From an uncultured Blautia sp. (lineage in GTDB: Bacteria; Bacillota; Clostridia; Lachnospirales; Lachnospiraceae), in assembly GCA_900549015.1 (NCBI GenBank), contig URMH01000010.1, forward strand, positions 1-64,000: a stretch of 64,000 nt of DNA, read 5' to 3'. Every line of letters starts with the position of its first letter. Within the stretch, counting starts at the first letter, position 1. Positions 16,278 to 25,372 of the stretch are shown piece after piece. A program made the position numbers and the translations under genes. The notes beneath the pieces were generated by a model, which was not told the origin of the DNA, made no database searches, and saw nothing but the letters and a program-made list of their open reading frames with translations.

Positions 16278-16306
16278 ATCTTATCATTTTAGTTAGCCAT
16301 TGTCAA
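16278..16306 (-). promoter_or_regulatory. Promoter of the DUF3793-flavodoxin operon
   Basis: Minus-strand TTGACA (16301-16306), 17-base spacer, TAAGAT (16278-16283). Confidence 0.7.
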
Positions 16307-16384
16307 CTTTTGTTTTGAATATTTTCCCCGGATATTACAAAAACTGTTTTATAGAAATATTTACGAATCTTTTCAAAATATATC

Positions 16385-16413
16385 TTGACAATTTTAGTTT
16401 AATATTGTATAGT
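16385..16413 (+). promoter_or_regulatory. perR promoter
   Basis: TTGACA (16385-16390), 17-base spacer, TATAGT (16408-16413), about 50 bases before the Fur-family gene. Confidence 0.8.
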
Positions 16414-16438
16414 AACAATATCAGTAATGATTATTGTT
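16412..16438. promoter_or_regulatory. PerR/Fur-type box before perR
   Basis: Nested dyads: TAACAATA (16412-16419) with TATTGTTA (16431-16438), around AGTAAT-G-ATTATT centred on 16429. The inner 7-1-7 pattern resembles the PerR box (TTATAATNATTATAA) and lies over the expected transcription start, fitting autorepression. Confidence 0.6.
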
Positions 16439-16460
16439 ATCGAAGAGAAAGGAGGGTATC

Positions 16461-16859
16461 ATGGCAGCACTGAAATACAGCCGCCAGAGAGAATCCATCA
16501 AGGAATTTCTCATGACAAGAAATGACCACCCAACGGCTGATGTTGTGTATGAGAATATGAAGCTCATTTATCCCAAAATCAGTCTTGGCACGGTATACCG
16601 GAATCTCTCTCTACTTGCTGATATTGGTGAAATCAAGAAACTCGCCAGTTTCAACGGAGCGGACCATTTTGACGGACGCACCGACCAGCACTGTCACTTC
16701 ATGTGCAGTCAGTGTCATCGTATTATGGATATGGAAGATTTGGATTTCTGCAATATTCTCGATGATGCAAGCAAAGGTTTTAAAGGCGAAATTCAGGATT
16801 ACAGCGCCAGATTTTTCGGACTTTGTGAAGAGTGTATAGAAAAAAATAAAAATGGTTAA
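16461..16859 (+). CDS. perR: Fur-family peroxide-type regulator (PerR-like)
   Basis: Metal-dependent repressor of 132 residues. It has the N-terminal winged helix (HPTADVVYENMKLIYPKISLGTVYRNLSLL), the metal segment DGRTDQHCHFMCSQC and the C-terminal FGLCEECIEKN; the two CxxC pairs should bind structural Zn. The HxH beside the first CxxC and the conserved N-terminal His match the regulatory site of PerR. AAAGGAGGG precedes the ATG at 16461; the longer frame adds nine residues with no ribosome site. It sits directly upstream of rubrerythrin, and both have PerR-like boxes, so PerR is preferred over Fur. Confidence 0.82.
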   Translation: MAALKYSRQRESIKEFLMTRNDHPTADVVYENMKLIYPKISLGTVYRNLSLLADIGEIKKLASFNGADHFDGRTDQHCHFMCSQCHRIMDMEDLDFCNILDDASKGFKGEIQDYSARFFGLCEECIEKNKNG

Positions 16860-16867
16860 ATTTATAC

Positions 16868-16896
16868 TTGACAAGTCCAGAATAATGTGTTAAATT
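16868..16896 (+). promoter_or_regulatory. Rubrerythrin promoter
   Basis: TTGACA (16868-16873), 17-base spacer, TAAATT (16891-16896). Confidence 0.75.
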
Positions 16897-16899
16897 AAA

Positions 16900-16916
16900 A
16901 TAGTAATGATTACTAT
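16900..16916. promoter_or_regulatory. PerR-type box before rubrerythrin
   Basis: Perfect 8-1-8 palindrome ATAGTAAT-G-ATTACTAT starting 3 bases after the -10 box. Same core AGTAATGATTA as the box at 16423 before perR. Confidence 0.7.
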
Positions 16917-16964
16917 TATCAAAAACAAAAAATAATTTATATAAAAGAAAAGGAGAACAAAATT

Positions 16965-17510
16965 ATGGCAAAATGGGTTTGTAATGTATGTGGTTATGTT
17001 CATGAAGGAGAAACAGCACCGGAGGTATGTCCAATCTGTAAAGCACCGGCAGACAAATTTACAAAACAGGATTCTGAGATGACATGGGCTGCTGAGCACG
17101 TTGTAGGTGTTGCACAGGGCGTTAGCGAAGACATTCTTGCAGATTTAAGAGCAAACTTCGAGGGCGAGTGCTCTGAGGTTGGTATGTACCTTGCAATGGC
17201 AAGAGTTGCTCACAGAGAAGGATACCCGGAAATCGGATTATACTGGGAAAAAGCTGCTTACGAAGAAGCAGAGCACGCTTCTAAATTCGCTGAGTTATTA
17301 GGCGAAGTTGTAACAGACAGCACAAAGAAAAACCTTGAGATGCGCGTTGCAGCAGAGAACGGCGCTACAGCAGGTAAATTCGACCTTGCAAAACGTGCAA
17401 AAGCTGCTAACCTTGACGCTATCCATGACACAGTTCATGAAATGGCAAGAGACGAAGCTCGTCACGGAAAAGCATTCCAGGGTCTTCTTGAGAGATACTT
17501 CGGTAAATAA
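16965..17510 (+). CDS. rbr: Reverse rubrerythrin
   Basis: NADH-linked peroxide reductase of anaerobes, 181 residues. The rubredoxin-like iron site comes first, [12 protein letters not shown] and [13 protein letters not shown] (residues 4-33), and the ferritin-like di-iron domain follows (about 40-180) with [22 protein letters not shown] and [13 protein letters not shown]. This N-terminal rubredoxin order is the 'reverse' type described in Clostridium; classical rubrerythrin has it at the C-terminus. It has its own promoter with a PerR-type box and ends in a strong terminator. Confidence 0.95.
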   Translation: MAKWVCNVCGYVHEGETAPEVCPICKAPADKFTKQDSEMTWAAEHVVGVAQGVSEDILADLRANFEGECSEVGMYLAMARVAHREGYPEIGLYWEKAAYEEAEHASKFAELLGEVVTDSTKKNLEMRVAAENGATAGKFDLAKRAKAANLDAIHDTVHEMARDEARHGKAFQGLLERYFGK

Positions 17511-17540
17511 TAGTTATACAAACTATAAACAATAATAAAA

Positions 17541-17584
17541 AATCGGAACATATCTGGTTAAAACAGATATGTTCCGATTTTTTT
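17541..17584 (+). terminator. Rubrerythrin terminator
   Basis: Perfect 16-bp stem AATCGGAACATATCTG / CAGATATGTTCCGATT with a 7-base loop, A-run before and T-run after; could work on both strands. Confidence 0.92.
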
Positions 17585-17722
17585 ACTCTGTCGTATCTCA
17601 CTTAGCATTTGACCTTTTCCATTGCCTATTATACAATAACAATATATTATGATTTAATAAAAATATATGATTTTACATTATCGTTAATTTTTACTATTAT
17701 AAATGAGAAAGGAAACACAATC

Positions 17723-18625
17723 ATGCTGGATTTCAGAGTGGAAACCTTCCTGGAGGTATGTAAGGATTTAAATTTTACCCGGGCAGCACAACGGCTGAAC
17801 CTGACGCAGCCCGCAGTATCTCAGCACATCAGATGGCTTGAGGAAGCGTACGGAGTTCCTCTCTTTGTATGCAAAGGGAAAAAAATGCAGCTTACTTCTG
17901 CCGGAGAAATGCTTAAAAATTCTGCTGCTACCATGAAGCATGACATCATTTCCCTCAGAGAAAAAATGCAGAAAAGCACAGAAAATCAACTGATTAAAAT
18001 GGGACTTACCCTTACAATAGCAGAATTTGAGATTTCCGGAATTGCCGCTGCTTACTTAAACTACTACCCTTCCGCTTCTCTTCATCTTTCTGTCGCCAAC
18101 ACAGAAGAGCTTCTTCATGAACTGGAAACAGGAAAGATTGATTTTGCACTTGTTGAGGGAAATTTTCCAAGGGATATTTATCATCACGAACTTTATCTGA
18201 GAGAACGCTACATAGCTGTCTGCTCTCCCGAAGATTCTCTTGCAAAAGGTGTTTATACACTTGATGACCTGATTTCTCACAGGCTTATCACCCGGGAGGC
18301 CGGATCCGGTTCACGAAACATTCTGGAGCATTATCTTCAGATGAAAGGAATGCAGGTAGAAAGCTTTGACTCTCTTGTGGAAGCCGGAAGTATTGGACTG
18401 ATCAAGCAGCTTGTAGAGCAGGGCTGCGGTATTTCTTTTCTTTACAGAACTGCTGTAAAAAAAGAACTGGCCGAAGGCAGATTGTGTGAAATACAGATGG
18501 AAGATTTGGACATTGTTCACGATTTTACTTTCATCTGGAGGAAAAACAGCATTTTTGCAGAAGATTATCTGGAAATCTACGAAAAGCTGAAGCAACAGGA
18601 AAATCTACTTTCTATGAAAGATTAA
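17723..18625 (+). CDS. LysR-family regulator of the adjacent sulfur oxidoreductase
   Basis: Transcription regulator of 300 residues. The winged helix-turn-helix is FLEVCKDLNFTRAAQRLNLTQPAVSQHIRWLE (about residues 8-40), followed by the two-lobed effector domain (about 90-290). I start at the ATG 17723 preceded by GAAAGGAAA; the longer frame adds 38 AT-rich-coded residues. It ends 15 bp before the 860-residue fusion gene on the same strand and has no terminator between, so both are probably co-transcribed. LysR regulators of sulfur metabolism (CysB, CysL types) make a sulfur ligand likely but unproven. Confidence 0.88.
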   Translation: MLDFRVETFLEVCKDLNFTRAAQRLNLTQPAVSQHIRWLEEAYGVPLFVCKGKKMQLTSAGEMLKNSAATMKHDIISLREKMQKSTENQLIKMGLTLTIAEFEISGIAAAYLNYYPSASLHLSVANTEELLHELETGKIDFALVEGNFPRDIYHHELYLRERYIAVCSPEDSLAKGVYTLDDLISHRLITREAGSGSRNILEHYLQMKGMQVESFDSLVEAGSIGLIKQLVEQGCGISFLYRTAVKKELAEGRLCEIQMEDLDIVHDFTFIWRKNSIFAEDYLEIYEKLKQQENLLSMKD

Positions 18626-18640
18626 AATGGAGGAAAACGC

Positions 18641-21223
18641 ATGAAGGTATTCGTAATTGGCGGTGTCGCAGCCGGAACAAAAACAGCGGCAAAATTAAAA
18701 AGAGAAAACCGTGATGCAGAAGTTACAATTCTCACAAAAGATAAGGACATTTCTTATGCCGGTTGCGGGCTTCCTTATTATGTAGGAAACCTTATTGAAA
18801 CCCGTGAAGAGCTTGTAGTAAACACACCTGCCAAATTTGCAGGTCTTACCGGCGTAACTGTTCACACAAACAGAGAAGCAGTCTGTCTTGACCCGGCTTC
18901 CAAAACCCTTCAGGCGAAAAATCTGGAAACAAATGAAACAGAAACCTACTCCTACGACCGGCTTGTCATTGCAACAGGCGCTTCTCCTGTCATTCCTCCA
19001 ATTCCGGGAACAGATAAAAAGGGCGTTTTCAAAATGCGTACACCGGACGACGCGGTTTCCATGCGCTCTTACATAGAGACAGAAAACGTGAAAAAAGCAG
19101 TCGTGATCGGCGCCGGCTTTATCGGACTTGAAGTCGCAGAAAACCTAAAAGCTCAGGGACTTTCTGTAACAGTGATCGATATTGCATCTCAGGTTATGCC
19201 AAACATTCTTGACCCTGAAATGGCTCTTTATGTAAAAAGGCATCTGCAGAAAAACGGCATCCGCGTGATTACAGGTGTAAAAGCAGAAGAAGTTCTGGGA
19301 AACGATCAGGTAACAGGAGTCCGCACAGGCACAGGATTCCTTCCATGCACTCTTCTCGCTGTTGCTGCGGGAATCCGTCCCAATACCGGCTTCCTTGCAG
19401 ATACAGGCATTGAAATGTTTAAAGGCACTATTCTTGTGGACGAACACATGCGTACAAATCTTCCTGATATCTATGCCGCAGGCGATTGTGTCATGGTGAA
19501 AAACCGCATTACAGGAGAAGCAAAATGGGCTCCTATGGGTTCTTCCGCAAACCTGGAGGGACGCACTCTTGCACAGGTTCTGGCAGGCAAAGACAAATCC
19601 TTTAAAGGCGTTCTCGGAACAGCTGTATGTAAGCTTCCCGGCTTAAACTGCGGACGTACCGGTCTCACGGAAATCCAGGCAAGAGAAGCCGGCTATGACG
19701 TGATCACAGCTCTTTCTGTAACAGATGACAAAGCTCATTATTACCCGGATTCTTCTTTCTTTATTACAAAGCTGATCGCAGATAAAACAACACATAAACT
19801 TCTCGGCGTCCAGGTATTCGGACCGGGAGCTGTTGACAAAATGGTGGATATTGCAGTTATGGGCATCAACATGAATGCTGCTCTTGAGGATTTTGAAAAT
19901 GCAGATTTTGCTTACGCACCGCCATTTTCCACTGCAATTCATCCATTTGTACAGGCTGTATACGTTCTTATGAATAAAATTGACGGAACTCTTACAAGTA
20001 TGACTCCTGCAGAATATTTGGAAGGAAAAGCAGATGACTACCGCATTCTGGATGTAAATCTTGCTCCTTCCATTCCAGGTGCAGATTACATCAATCTTGC
20101 AGAAGTAAACGGACCAATTCCTGGAATTGAAAAAGATGAAAAGCTTCTTCTTGTGTGTGCAAAAGGCAAACGAGGATATTTCCTTCAGAACCGCCTGAAA
20201 CACTTCGGATACACAAATACTGTTGTTCTGGAAGGCGCAACCTTCTTCAATGAAGTTCATGTAAAAAACATTGCTTCTGCGCTTCCTGAAGAAGAAATCA
20301 AACGTGTAAAGGGACTTGGTTTCCTTATGGATAAGCGTACAGGAAATCATTTTAACGGACGTGTTATCACAAGAAACGGCAAAATCACAGCAGAAGAAAT
20401 CCGCGCGATCACAGAAGCTGCACAGCTTTACGGCAACGGGGAAATCACAATGACAACCCGTCTTACCATTGAGATTCAGGGCATTCCATACGAGAATATT
20501 GAACCGCTGCGCGAATACCTGGCTCAGGCAGGTCTTACGACAGGCGGCACAGGCTCCAAAGTGCGCCCTGTTGTTTCCTGTAAAGGAACTACCTGCCAGT
20601 ACGGCCTTATTGATACCTTTGCGCTTTCCGAAGAAATTCATGAACGCTTCTATCTTGGCTATCATGATGTGCTTCTTCCTCATAAATTCAAAATCGCAGT
20701 TGGAGGCTGTCCGAATAACTGCGTGAAACCGGATCTGAACGATCTTGGTATTGTTGGACAAAGAGTACCGGAAGTAGATATTGATAAATGTAAAGGATGT
20801 AAGAGATGTAAAATTGAAACAACTTGTCCTGTAGGCGCTGCAAAAATGGTTGATGGAAAAATCGTCATTGATTCTGCCATCTGTAACCACTGCGGACGCT
20901 GCGTAGGAAAATGTCCGTTTAAAGCATTTGAATCCTCCACTTACGGTTACCGCATCTATATCGGAGGCCGCTGGGGTAAGAAAGTTACCCAGGGACGTTA
21001 TCTGGATAAGATTTTTACAGATAAAGAAGAAGTTCTTAACACTGTAGAAAAAGCGATTCTTCTCTTCCGCGAGCAGGGAATCACCGGAGAACGCTTTGCA
21101 GATACGGTGAACCGTCTCGGCTTTGAAAATGTACAGGAACAGCTCCTCTCTGACAGTCTTCTTGCAAGAAAAGAAGAGAATCTTGCTGCGAAAAAACACT
21201 TAAAAGGCGGCGCAACCTGTTAA
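18641..21223 (+). CDS. Fusion: CoA-disulfide reductase + rhodanese + siroheme sulfite reductase with 2[4Fe-4S]
   Basis: One chain of 860 residues with three enzymes. Residues 1-450: FAD/NAD(P)H pyridine-nucleotide-disulfide reductase of the CoA-disulfide reductase type, with FAD loop GGVAAGTKTAAKL, redox Cys42 in YAGCGLPYY and FAD motif YAAGDCV. Residues ~455-540: rhodanese with Cys506 in LLVCAKGKRGY. Residues ~555-770: nitrite/sulfite reductase-like domain with Cys647 and Cys652 (SCKGTTC) and Cys690 and Cys694 (GGCPNNC) for siroheme-[4Fe-4S], into which a two-cluster ferredoxin part is set (CKGCKRCKIETTCP and CNHCGRCVGKCP, 717-759). Such a protein could pass electrons from NAD(P)H to sulfite or a bound sulfur species and handle persulfide; this is inference. 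The GGAGGAAAACGC site fixes the start. Confidence 0.85.
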   Translation: MKVFVIGGVAAGTKTAAKLKRENRDAEVTILTKDKDISYAGCGLPYYVGNLIETREELVVNTPAKFAGLTGVTVHTNREAVCLDPASKTLQAKNLETNETETYSYDRLVIATGASPVIPPIPGTDKKGVFKMRTPDDAVSMRSYIETENVKKAVVIGAGFIGLEVAENLKAQGLSVTVIDIASQVMPNILDPEMALYVKRHLQKNGIRVITGVKAEEVLGNDQVTGVRTGTGFLPCTLLAVAAGIRPNTGFLADTGIEMFKGTILVDEHMRTNLPDIYAAGDCVMVKNRITGEAKWAPMGSSANLEGRTLAQVLAGKDKSFKGVLGTAVCKLPGLNCGRTGLTEIQAREAGYDVITALSVTDDKAHYYPDSSFFITKLIADKTTHKLLGVQVFGPGAVDKMVDIAVMGINMNAALEDFENADFAYAPPFSTAIHPFVQAVYVLMNKIDGTLTSMTPAEYLEGKADDYRILDVNLAPSIPGADYINLAEVNGPIPGIEKDEKLLLVCAKGKRGYFLQNRLKHFGYTNTVVLEGATFFNEVHVKNIASALPEEEIKRVKGLGFLMDKRTGNHFNGRVITRNGKITAEEIRAITEAAQLYGNGEITMTTRLTIEIQGIPYENIEPLREYLAQAGLTTGGTGSKVRPVVSCKGTTCQYGLIDTFALSEEIHERFYLGYHDVLLPHKFKIAVGGCPNNCVKPDLNDLGIVGQRVPEVDIDKCKGCKRCKIETTCPVGAAKMVDGKIVIDSAICNHCGRCVGKCPFKAFESSTYGYRIYIGGRWGKKVTQGRYLDKIFTDKEEVLNTVEKAILLFREQGITGERFADTVNRLGFENVQEQLLSDSLLARKEENLAAKKHLKGGATC

Positions 21224-21230
21224 AACAAAG

Positions 21231-21270
21231 ATACCCCGAAAGGATACCGCGTCCTTTTGGGGTATTTTTA
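21231..21270 (+). terminator. Terminator after the fusion gene
   Basis: ATACCCCGAAAGGA (21231-21244) pairs with TCCTTTTGGGGTAT (21252-21265), followed by TTTTTA. Confidence 0.88.
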
Positions 21271-21279
21271 TACAGTAAC

Positions 21280-22293
21280 TTATGTATCACTGTTTTGAGA
21301 CTTTTCCATAGACAGTACCGTCTTTCCCAATCTGTTGTAGATTTCTTCGGCATCCTGCACATGGCGGGCGGTTCCGGCTTCTCCCGGAGCGCCTGCCGTC
21401 ACAAGAATATATTCCCGTCCCTCTATCTCTGCAAAACTGGCAAGGCAAAGACCAGCCTCACTTGTATATCCTGTCTTTCCTCCCTTTATTTCTCCGCCTG
21501 TTACAGCAGTACTTGGAAGGCTTTTAAACATGGTGCTGTAATATGTAATCCCATCCGGATGAATGTTGGTGACTCCGGTAGAATGGCGCGGAGCTTCTAT
21601 GACTTCCCGGAACGTATCATTTTTGAGGGTATATTTTAAAAGAACCGCCATATCGAGAACTGTACTGTAGTGTTCCGGATTATGAAGACCTGTACTGTCA
21701 CAGAAATGTGTATTTTTCATTCCAATCTTCGCTGCCTTCTCATTCATCAGCTCCACAAAAGCTTCCTCGGAACCGGAAATATGATCTGCCAGAGCAATGC
21801 AGCACTCTGCCCCTGACGGCAGAAGCACTCCGTATATCAGGTCTATAGCCCGCACAGTCTCTCCCGGCTGAAATCCTGCCTGTGTGGCATCCTGCTCATA
21901 AAGCCCTGCAAACATTTCCTGAGTGAGAGTGATTTCCTGATTTAAGTCTTTTATCTCCTCGATCGCCAGAATTGCCGTCATCATCTTTGTCATAGACGCA
22001 GGATAAATTCTTTCTTCCGCTCTCTCCGCTCCCAGGATCTTTCCGCTGTTTGCCTGCATAAGAACTGCATACGGACTTTGGATTCCGCTTACGTCCAATT
22101 CTTTTACAACCGGCTGACTGAATTTTAAAAGCCACTCTCCCACGCCTTTATCCCAGCCTATCATGATAACAAGCGCGGCGATCACAATGATTTCCACGAA
22201 AGTACACAGCACAATCCGCCCTGTGTTGCTTTGTTTTTTCCTTCTTCCTCTGCTGCTGCGTCGTCTTCTGTTTCTGCCTCCTGCCGGTGACAT
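21280..22293 (-). CDS. Membrane-anchored D-alanyl-D-alanine carboxypeptidase (peptidase S11)
   Basis: Trims D-Ala from peptidoglycan stem peptides. It has 337 residues: a very basic N-terminus (RNRRRRSSRGRRKK), one membrane helix near 27-47, then the penicillin-binding S11 domain outside. The nucleophile motif is PASMTKMM (SxxK) and KTG is in KGGKTGYTSEAG. The second motif reads PSGAECCIALA, with Ala where classical S11 enzymes have SxN. There is no C-terminal amphipathic anchor, consistent with N-terminal anchoring. The gene stands alone, 118 bp downstream of the histidine operon. Confidence 0.9.
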   Translation of the reverse strand: MSPAGGRNRRRRSSRGRRKKQSNTGRIVLCTFVEIIVIAALVIMIGWDKGVGEWLLKFSQPVVKELDVSGIQSPYAVLMQANSGKILGAERAEERIYPASMTKMMTAILAIEEIKDLNQEITLTQEMFAGLYEQDATQAGFQPGETVRAIDLIYGVLLPSGAECCIALADHISGSEEAFVELMNEKAAKIGMKNTHFCDSTGLHNPEHYSTVLDMAVLLKYTLKNDTFREVIEAPRHSTGVTNIHPDGITYYSTMFKSLPSTAVTGGEIKGGKTGYTSEAGLCLASFAEIEGREYILVTAGAPGEAGTARHVQDAEEIYNRLGKTVLSMEKSQNSDT

Positions 22294-22411
22294 AAAATCC
22301 CCTCTCTTCTTTCTCTTTTGAAACTATATGATAAAGTTTTATTGTCTGAGGATATTGTAACACAAACCGGAAGATGGTTCATCTAAACAATCTCTAAATA
22401 AAAATTGTATT

Positions 22412-23242
22412 TTATAAGAAACATTCTGCAAACCCTTTTTCTGTCAGAACAGAAGCCTTTGTGAATCCGGCTTTCTTCGCATGATCCACAGCGATACCGT
22501 ATCCGTATACGATTCCCTCTGCACTGTGAGCATCCGCCGTCACAATAACGCGTCCGCCCATATCATGCCATTCCTTCAGTAAAAAAAGAGCCGGATACGG
22601 CGTCTCTCGATAACCTCGCGCCATAGCCCCGGTGTTAATTTCCAGCACTGTCTCTGAAGGACTGACTGTATGAAGCGCCTGCAGCGCAGCTTCTTTATAC
22701 CACTCTGCATTTTCGTCAAAAAACCGGTTTCCTTCGTTGAACTTTGTGATCAGATCCAAGTGCCCCAAAACAGGAGGATTCAAAGCTGCCATACGGGATA
22801 CCTGCTTAAAATACATCTGGATCATAGCTTTTATATTTCCGTTAAACGCTTCCTCCCGGCACGCAGCGAATACTTCCTCACTTAAATCTACAGGATAGTA
22901 CCTGTCCTTTTCCGGCTGAAGATAATGAACGCTGCCAATCCAGTAATCAAATCCATCGCGTACGGCGTCGGAACAAATATCCCACTCCAGCCCGGAAAGC
23001 ACTTCCATTTTCCCGGAATATGCTTCTCTGAGCTTCATGATCTTTTTTCTGTACTCTGTCATATCACACGGCAGAACGAAGCCCTGATCCTGAGGCGCCG
23101 GAGTATGGCTGTGCCCGGATACTCCGTAATATTGAACGCCAGCCTCATATGCCGCCTCCGCCATTTCTTCCATTGTATTTTTTCCATCGCAAAAATCAGT
23201 ATGTGTGTGAATGGAGCACAGAAACGGCGTCAGCTCTTTCAT
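22412..23242 (-). CDS. hisK: PHP-family histidinol-phosphatase
   Basis: Last gene of the histidine operon, 276 residues. It has the PHP metal motifs [18 protein letters not shown] at the N-terminus, [29 protein letters not shown] and VTADAHS, which bind three metals. In Firmicutes this family supplies histidinol-phosphate phosphatase in place of the HisB N-domain; no HAD-type phosphatase is in the operon and HisB here is monofunctional, so the role fits. The ATG overlaps the hisIE stop (ATGA). Confidence 0.88.
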   Translation of the reverse strand: MKELTPFLCSIHTHTDFCDGKNTMEEMAEAAYEAGVQYYGVSGHSHTPAPQDQGFVLPCDMTEYRKKIMKLREAYSGKMEVLSGLEWDICSDAVRDGFDYWIGSVHYLQPEKDRYYPVDLSEEVFAACREEAFNGNIKAMIQMYFKQVSRMAALNPPVLGHLDLITKFNEGNRFFDENAEWYKEAALQALHTVSPSETVLEINTGAMARGYRETPYPALFLLKEWHDMGGRVIVTADAHSAEGIVYGYGIAVDHAKKAGFTKASVLTEKGFAECFL

Positions 23243-23874
23243 TTCAGCCTCTCCTGTTTTACTTTGTGATCGATCACATGACGTTTTTCCAGCTCCTTTG
23301 TAATATCCTCCATTGTAATTCCCATCTGCACCATCAGAACCATCACATGATAAGTCAAATCTGCTATCTCATATATAGTCTCCTCCTTATCCTGCTTACT
23401 TCCGCCGATAATTACTTCCGTACATTCCTCGCCCACTTTTTTCAAAATCTTATCAAGACCTTTTTCAAAAAGATACGTTGTGTAGCTTCCCTCCTGCGGT
23501 GCGGTTTTGCGTCCCCGGATCAGCTGGTACAGACCTTCGTAGCTGAACTTTTTCAGCTCTTCCGACAGATAAACCGGCTGAAAAAAGCAGCTTTCTTCCC
23601 CTGTATGACACGCCGGACCGTCTTTTACTACCTCTACCACAAGAGCGTCTCCGTCACAGTCTGCGGTAATGCTTACAACATGCTGGACAGCTCCTGATGT
23701 TTCTCCCTTTCGCCACAGCTCCTTTCGGCTCCGGCTCCAGAAGCAGGTTCTCTTTTCGTCAATCGTAATAGCAAGACTTTCCCGGTTCATATAAGCCAGC
23801 GTCAATACCTGTTTCGTATAGTGATCCTGTACAATCGCAGGGATTAAACCCTGCTCGTCAAATTTTAATTCCAT
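23239..23874 (-). CDS. hisIE: Bifunctional PR-AMP cyclohydrolase / PR-ATP pyrophosphatase
   Basis: Steps 2 and 3 of histidine synthesis on one chain of 211 residues. The HisI domain (about 1-110) has [35 protein letters not shown] and the metal-binding DCDGDALV and [12 protein letters not shown]. The HisE domain (about 115-211) has [22 protein letters not shown] and [14 protein letters not shown] start at MELKFDEQ, preceded by GGAGG; the longer frame adds seven residues. Confidence 0.95.
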   Translation of the reverse strand: MELKFDEQGLIPAIVQDHYTKQVLTLAYMNRESLAITIDEKRTCFWSRSRKELWRKGETSGAVQHVVSITADCDGDALVVEVVKDGPACHTGEESCFFQPVYLSEELKKFSYEGLYQLIRGRKTAPQEGSYTTYLFEKGLDKILKKVGEECTEVIIGGSKQDKEETIYEIADLTYHVMVLMVQMGITMEDITKELEKRHVIDHKVKQERLK

Positions 23875-23891
23875 ATAAGATTTTCCTCCAG

Positions 23892-24647
23892 TCAAATGCG
23901 CATTTCTACGCCTCTTTCGCTCAGAAAGCGCTTCAATTCTTTTATATCCACCTGTTTTGTGTGGAAAACAGATGCCGCAAGCCCCGCGTCTATTCCGGAA
24001 TGCGTAAACAGCTCCGCAAAATGCTCCTGATTTCCCGCACCGCCGCTAGCTATGACGGGAACGTGAACTCTCGACGCCAGCTCGTCCAACATTTCCAGGT
24101 CGAATCCGTTTTTTACTCCGTCCGTATCAATAGAATTTAAAACAATCTCTCCCGCTCCGTCAGAGACACCTTTTACTGCCCACTCCATAGCGTCTATACC
24201 GGTATCCTCTCTGCCGCCTTTCGCAAAAAGATGGAACTTCCCGTCTACACGTTTTGCATCTATGGAGAGAACGACGCACTGATCTCCGTATTTTTTCGCT
24301 GCCTCTCCTATCAGCTTTGGATTTGCGATCGCTCCTGAATTTACACTTACTTTATCGGCTCCGCATTTTAATACCCTGTCAAAATCGTCCAGAGTACGAA
24401 TGCCGCCCCCTACTGTAAGCGGAATAAAAACTTCACCTGCCACCTTGCGAAGGACGTCGTCAAATAAAGCTCTTCCTTCTGCCGAGGCGGTAATATCATA
24501 AAAAACCAGTTCGTCCGCGCCTGCTTCATTATAAAAACGAGCCATCTCCACCGGATCTGCCACGTCCTGCAGCCCCTGGAAATTTACGCCCTTTACTACG
24601 CGTCCGTTTTTTACATCAAGACATGGAATAATACGTTTTGCTAACAT
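23892..24647 (-). CDS. hisF: Imidazole glycerol phosphate synthase, cyclase subunit
   Basis: (beta/alpha)8 barrel of 251 residues that uses ammonia from HisH to form imidazole glycerol phosphate and AICAR. It starts [20 protein letters not shown] with catalytic Asp11; the second catalytic Asp lies in [13 protein letters not shown] (near residue 130). Phosphate motifs GGGIRT and ASGGAG are present. It overlaps hisA by 7 bp. Confidence 0.97.
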   Translation of the reverse strand: MLAKRIIPCLDVKNGRVVKGVNFQGLQDVADPVEMARFYNEAGADELVFYDITASAEGRALFDDVLRKVAGEVFIPLTVGGGIRTLDDFDRVLKCGADKVSVNSGAIANPKLIGEAAKKYGDQCVVLSIDAKRVDGKFHLFAKGGREDTGIDAMEWAVKGVSDGAGEIVLNSIDTDGVKNGFDLEMLDELASRVHVPVIASGGAGNQEHFAELFTHSGIDAGLAASVFHTKQVDIKELKRFLSERGVEMRI

Positions 24648-25360
24648 TTGCCCACCTCCCGGATCACCTGATTCAGATTCAGCCTGCCTGTATACAGAGA
24701 TTTTCCAAGAATCGCTCCGCAGGTTCCCATTTCCTGAAGCTGCTTTAATTCTTCCAGACGGGTGATGCCGCCTGATGCAATTACCTGCAGACCCTTTATC
24801 TGCGCCAGTTCCCGGTATATCTCGAGATTTGTCCCCTGCTCCGCACCGTCCCGGCTAATATCCGTATAAATCACAGTTTTTACTCCGGCATCAAAAAGAC
24901 GGCGGCAAAAATCCACTCCTCTTTCACAGGAAATCTCCTTCCATCCATTGATGGCTACGTACCCGTCTCTGGCATCTACGCCTACTGCAATTTTATCCCC
25001 GTAAGTTTGCGCCATACGCGCTGTAAACTCAAAATCTTTTACGGCAATCGTTCCGAGAATGCACCTGCCTACTCCCAGATCCAGATACTGCCGGATTCTC
25101 TCTTCTGTTCGTATTCCGCCTCCGACCTCTATATACAATCCGCCCTGTTCCGCAATGCTTTTAATGGAGGAAAAATTAATGGGCGCGCCCTCTCTCGCTC
25201 CGTCCAAATCTACTACATGAAGATATTTCGCGCCCTCCTCAATAAATTTTTTTGCTGCCGCACAGGGATCGGCGCCGTAGACGGTCATCTGTTCATAATC
25301 GCCCTGATAAAGGCGCACAACCTGTCCGCCGCATAAATCAATGGCAGGAAAAATCTGCAT
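24641..25360 (-). CDS. hisA: ProFAR isomerase
   Basis: (beta/alpha)8 barrel of 239 residues that isomerises ProFAR to PRFAR. It starts MQIFPAIDLCGGQVVRL with catalytic Asp8; the second Asp is in YTDISRDGAEQGTN near 130. GGGIRT and ASGGIT bind the phosphates. Normal length; 12 bp after hisH. Confidence 0.96.
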   Translation of the reverse strand: MQIFPAIDLCGGQVVRLYQGDYEQMTVYGADPCAAAKKFIEEGAKYLHVVDLDGAREGAPINFSSIKSIAEQGGLYIEVGGGIRTEERIRQYLDLGVGRCILGTIAVKDFEFTARMAQTYGDKIAVGVDARDGYVAINGWKEISCERGVDFCRRLFDAGVKTVIYTDISRDGAEQGTNLEIYRELAQIKGLQVIASGGITRLEELKQLQEMGTCGAILGKSLYTGRLNLNQVIREVGKC

Positions 25361-25372
25361 TTTTATCCCTCC

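Noticed and set aside
19643..21199. Long 518-codon frame antisense to the sulfur fusion gene
   Set aside because: It is a mirror of a strongly coding region, is rich in Cys, Phe and Ile as shadows are, has no ribosome site and matches nothing known.
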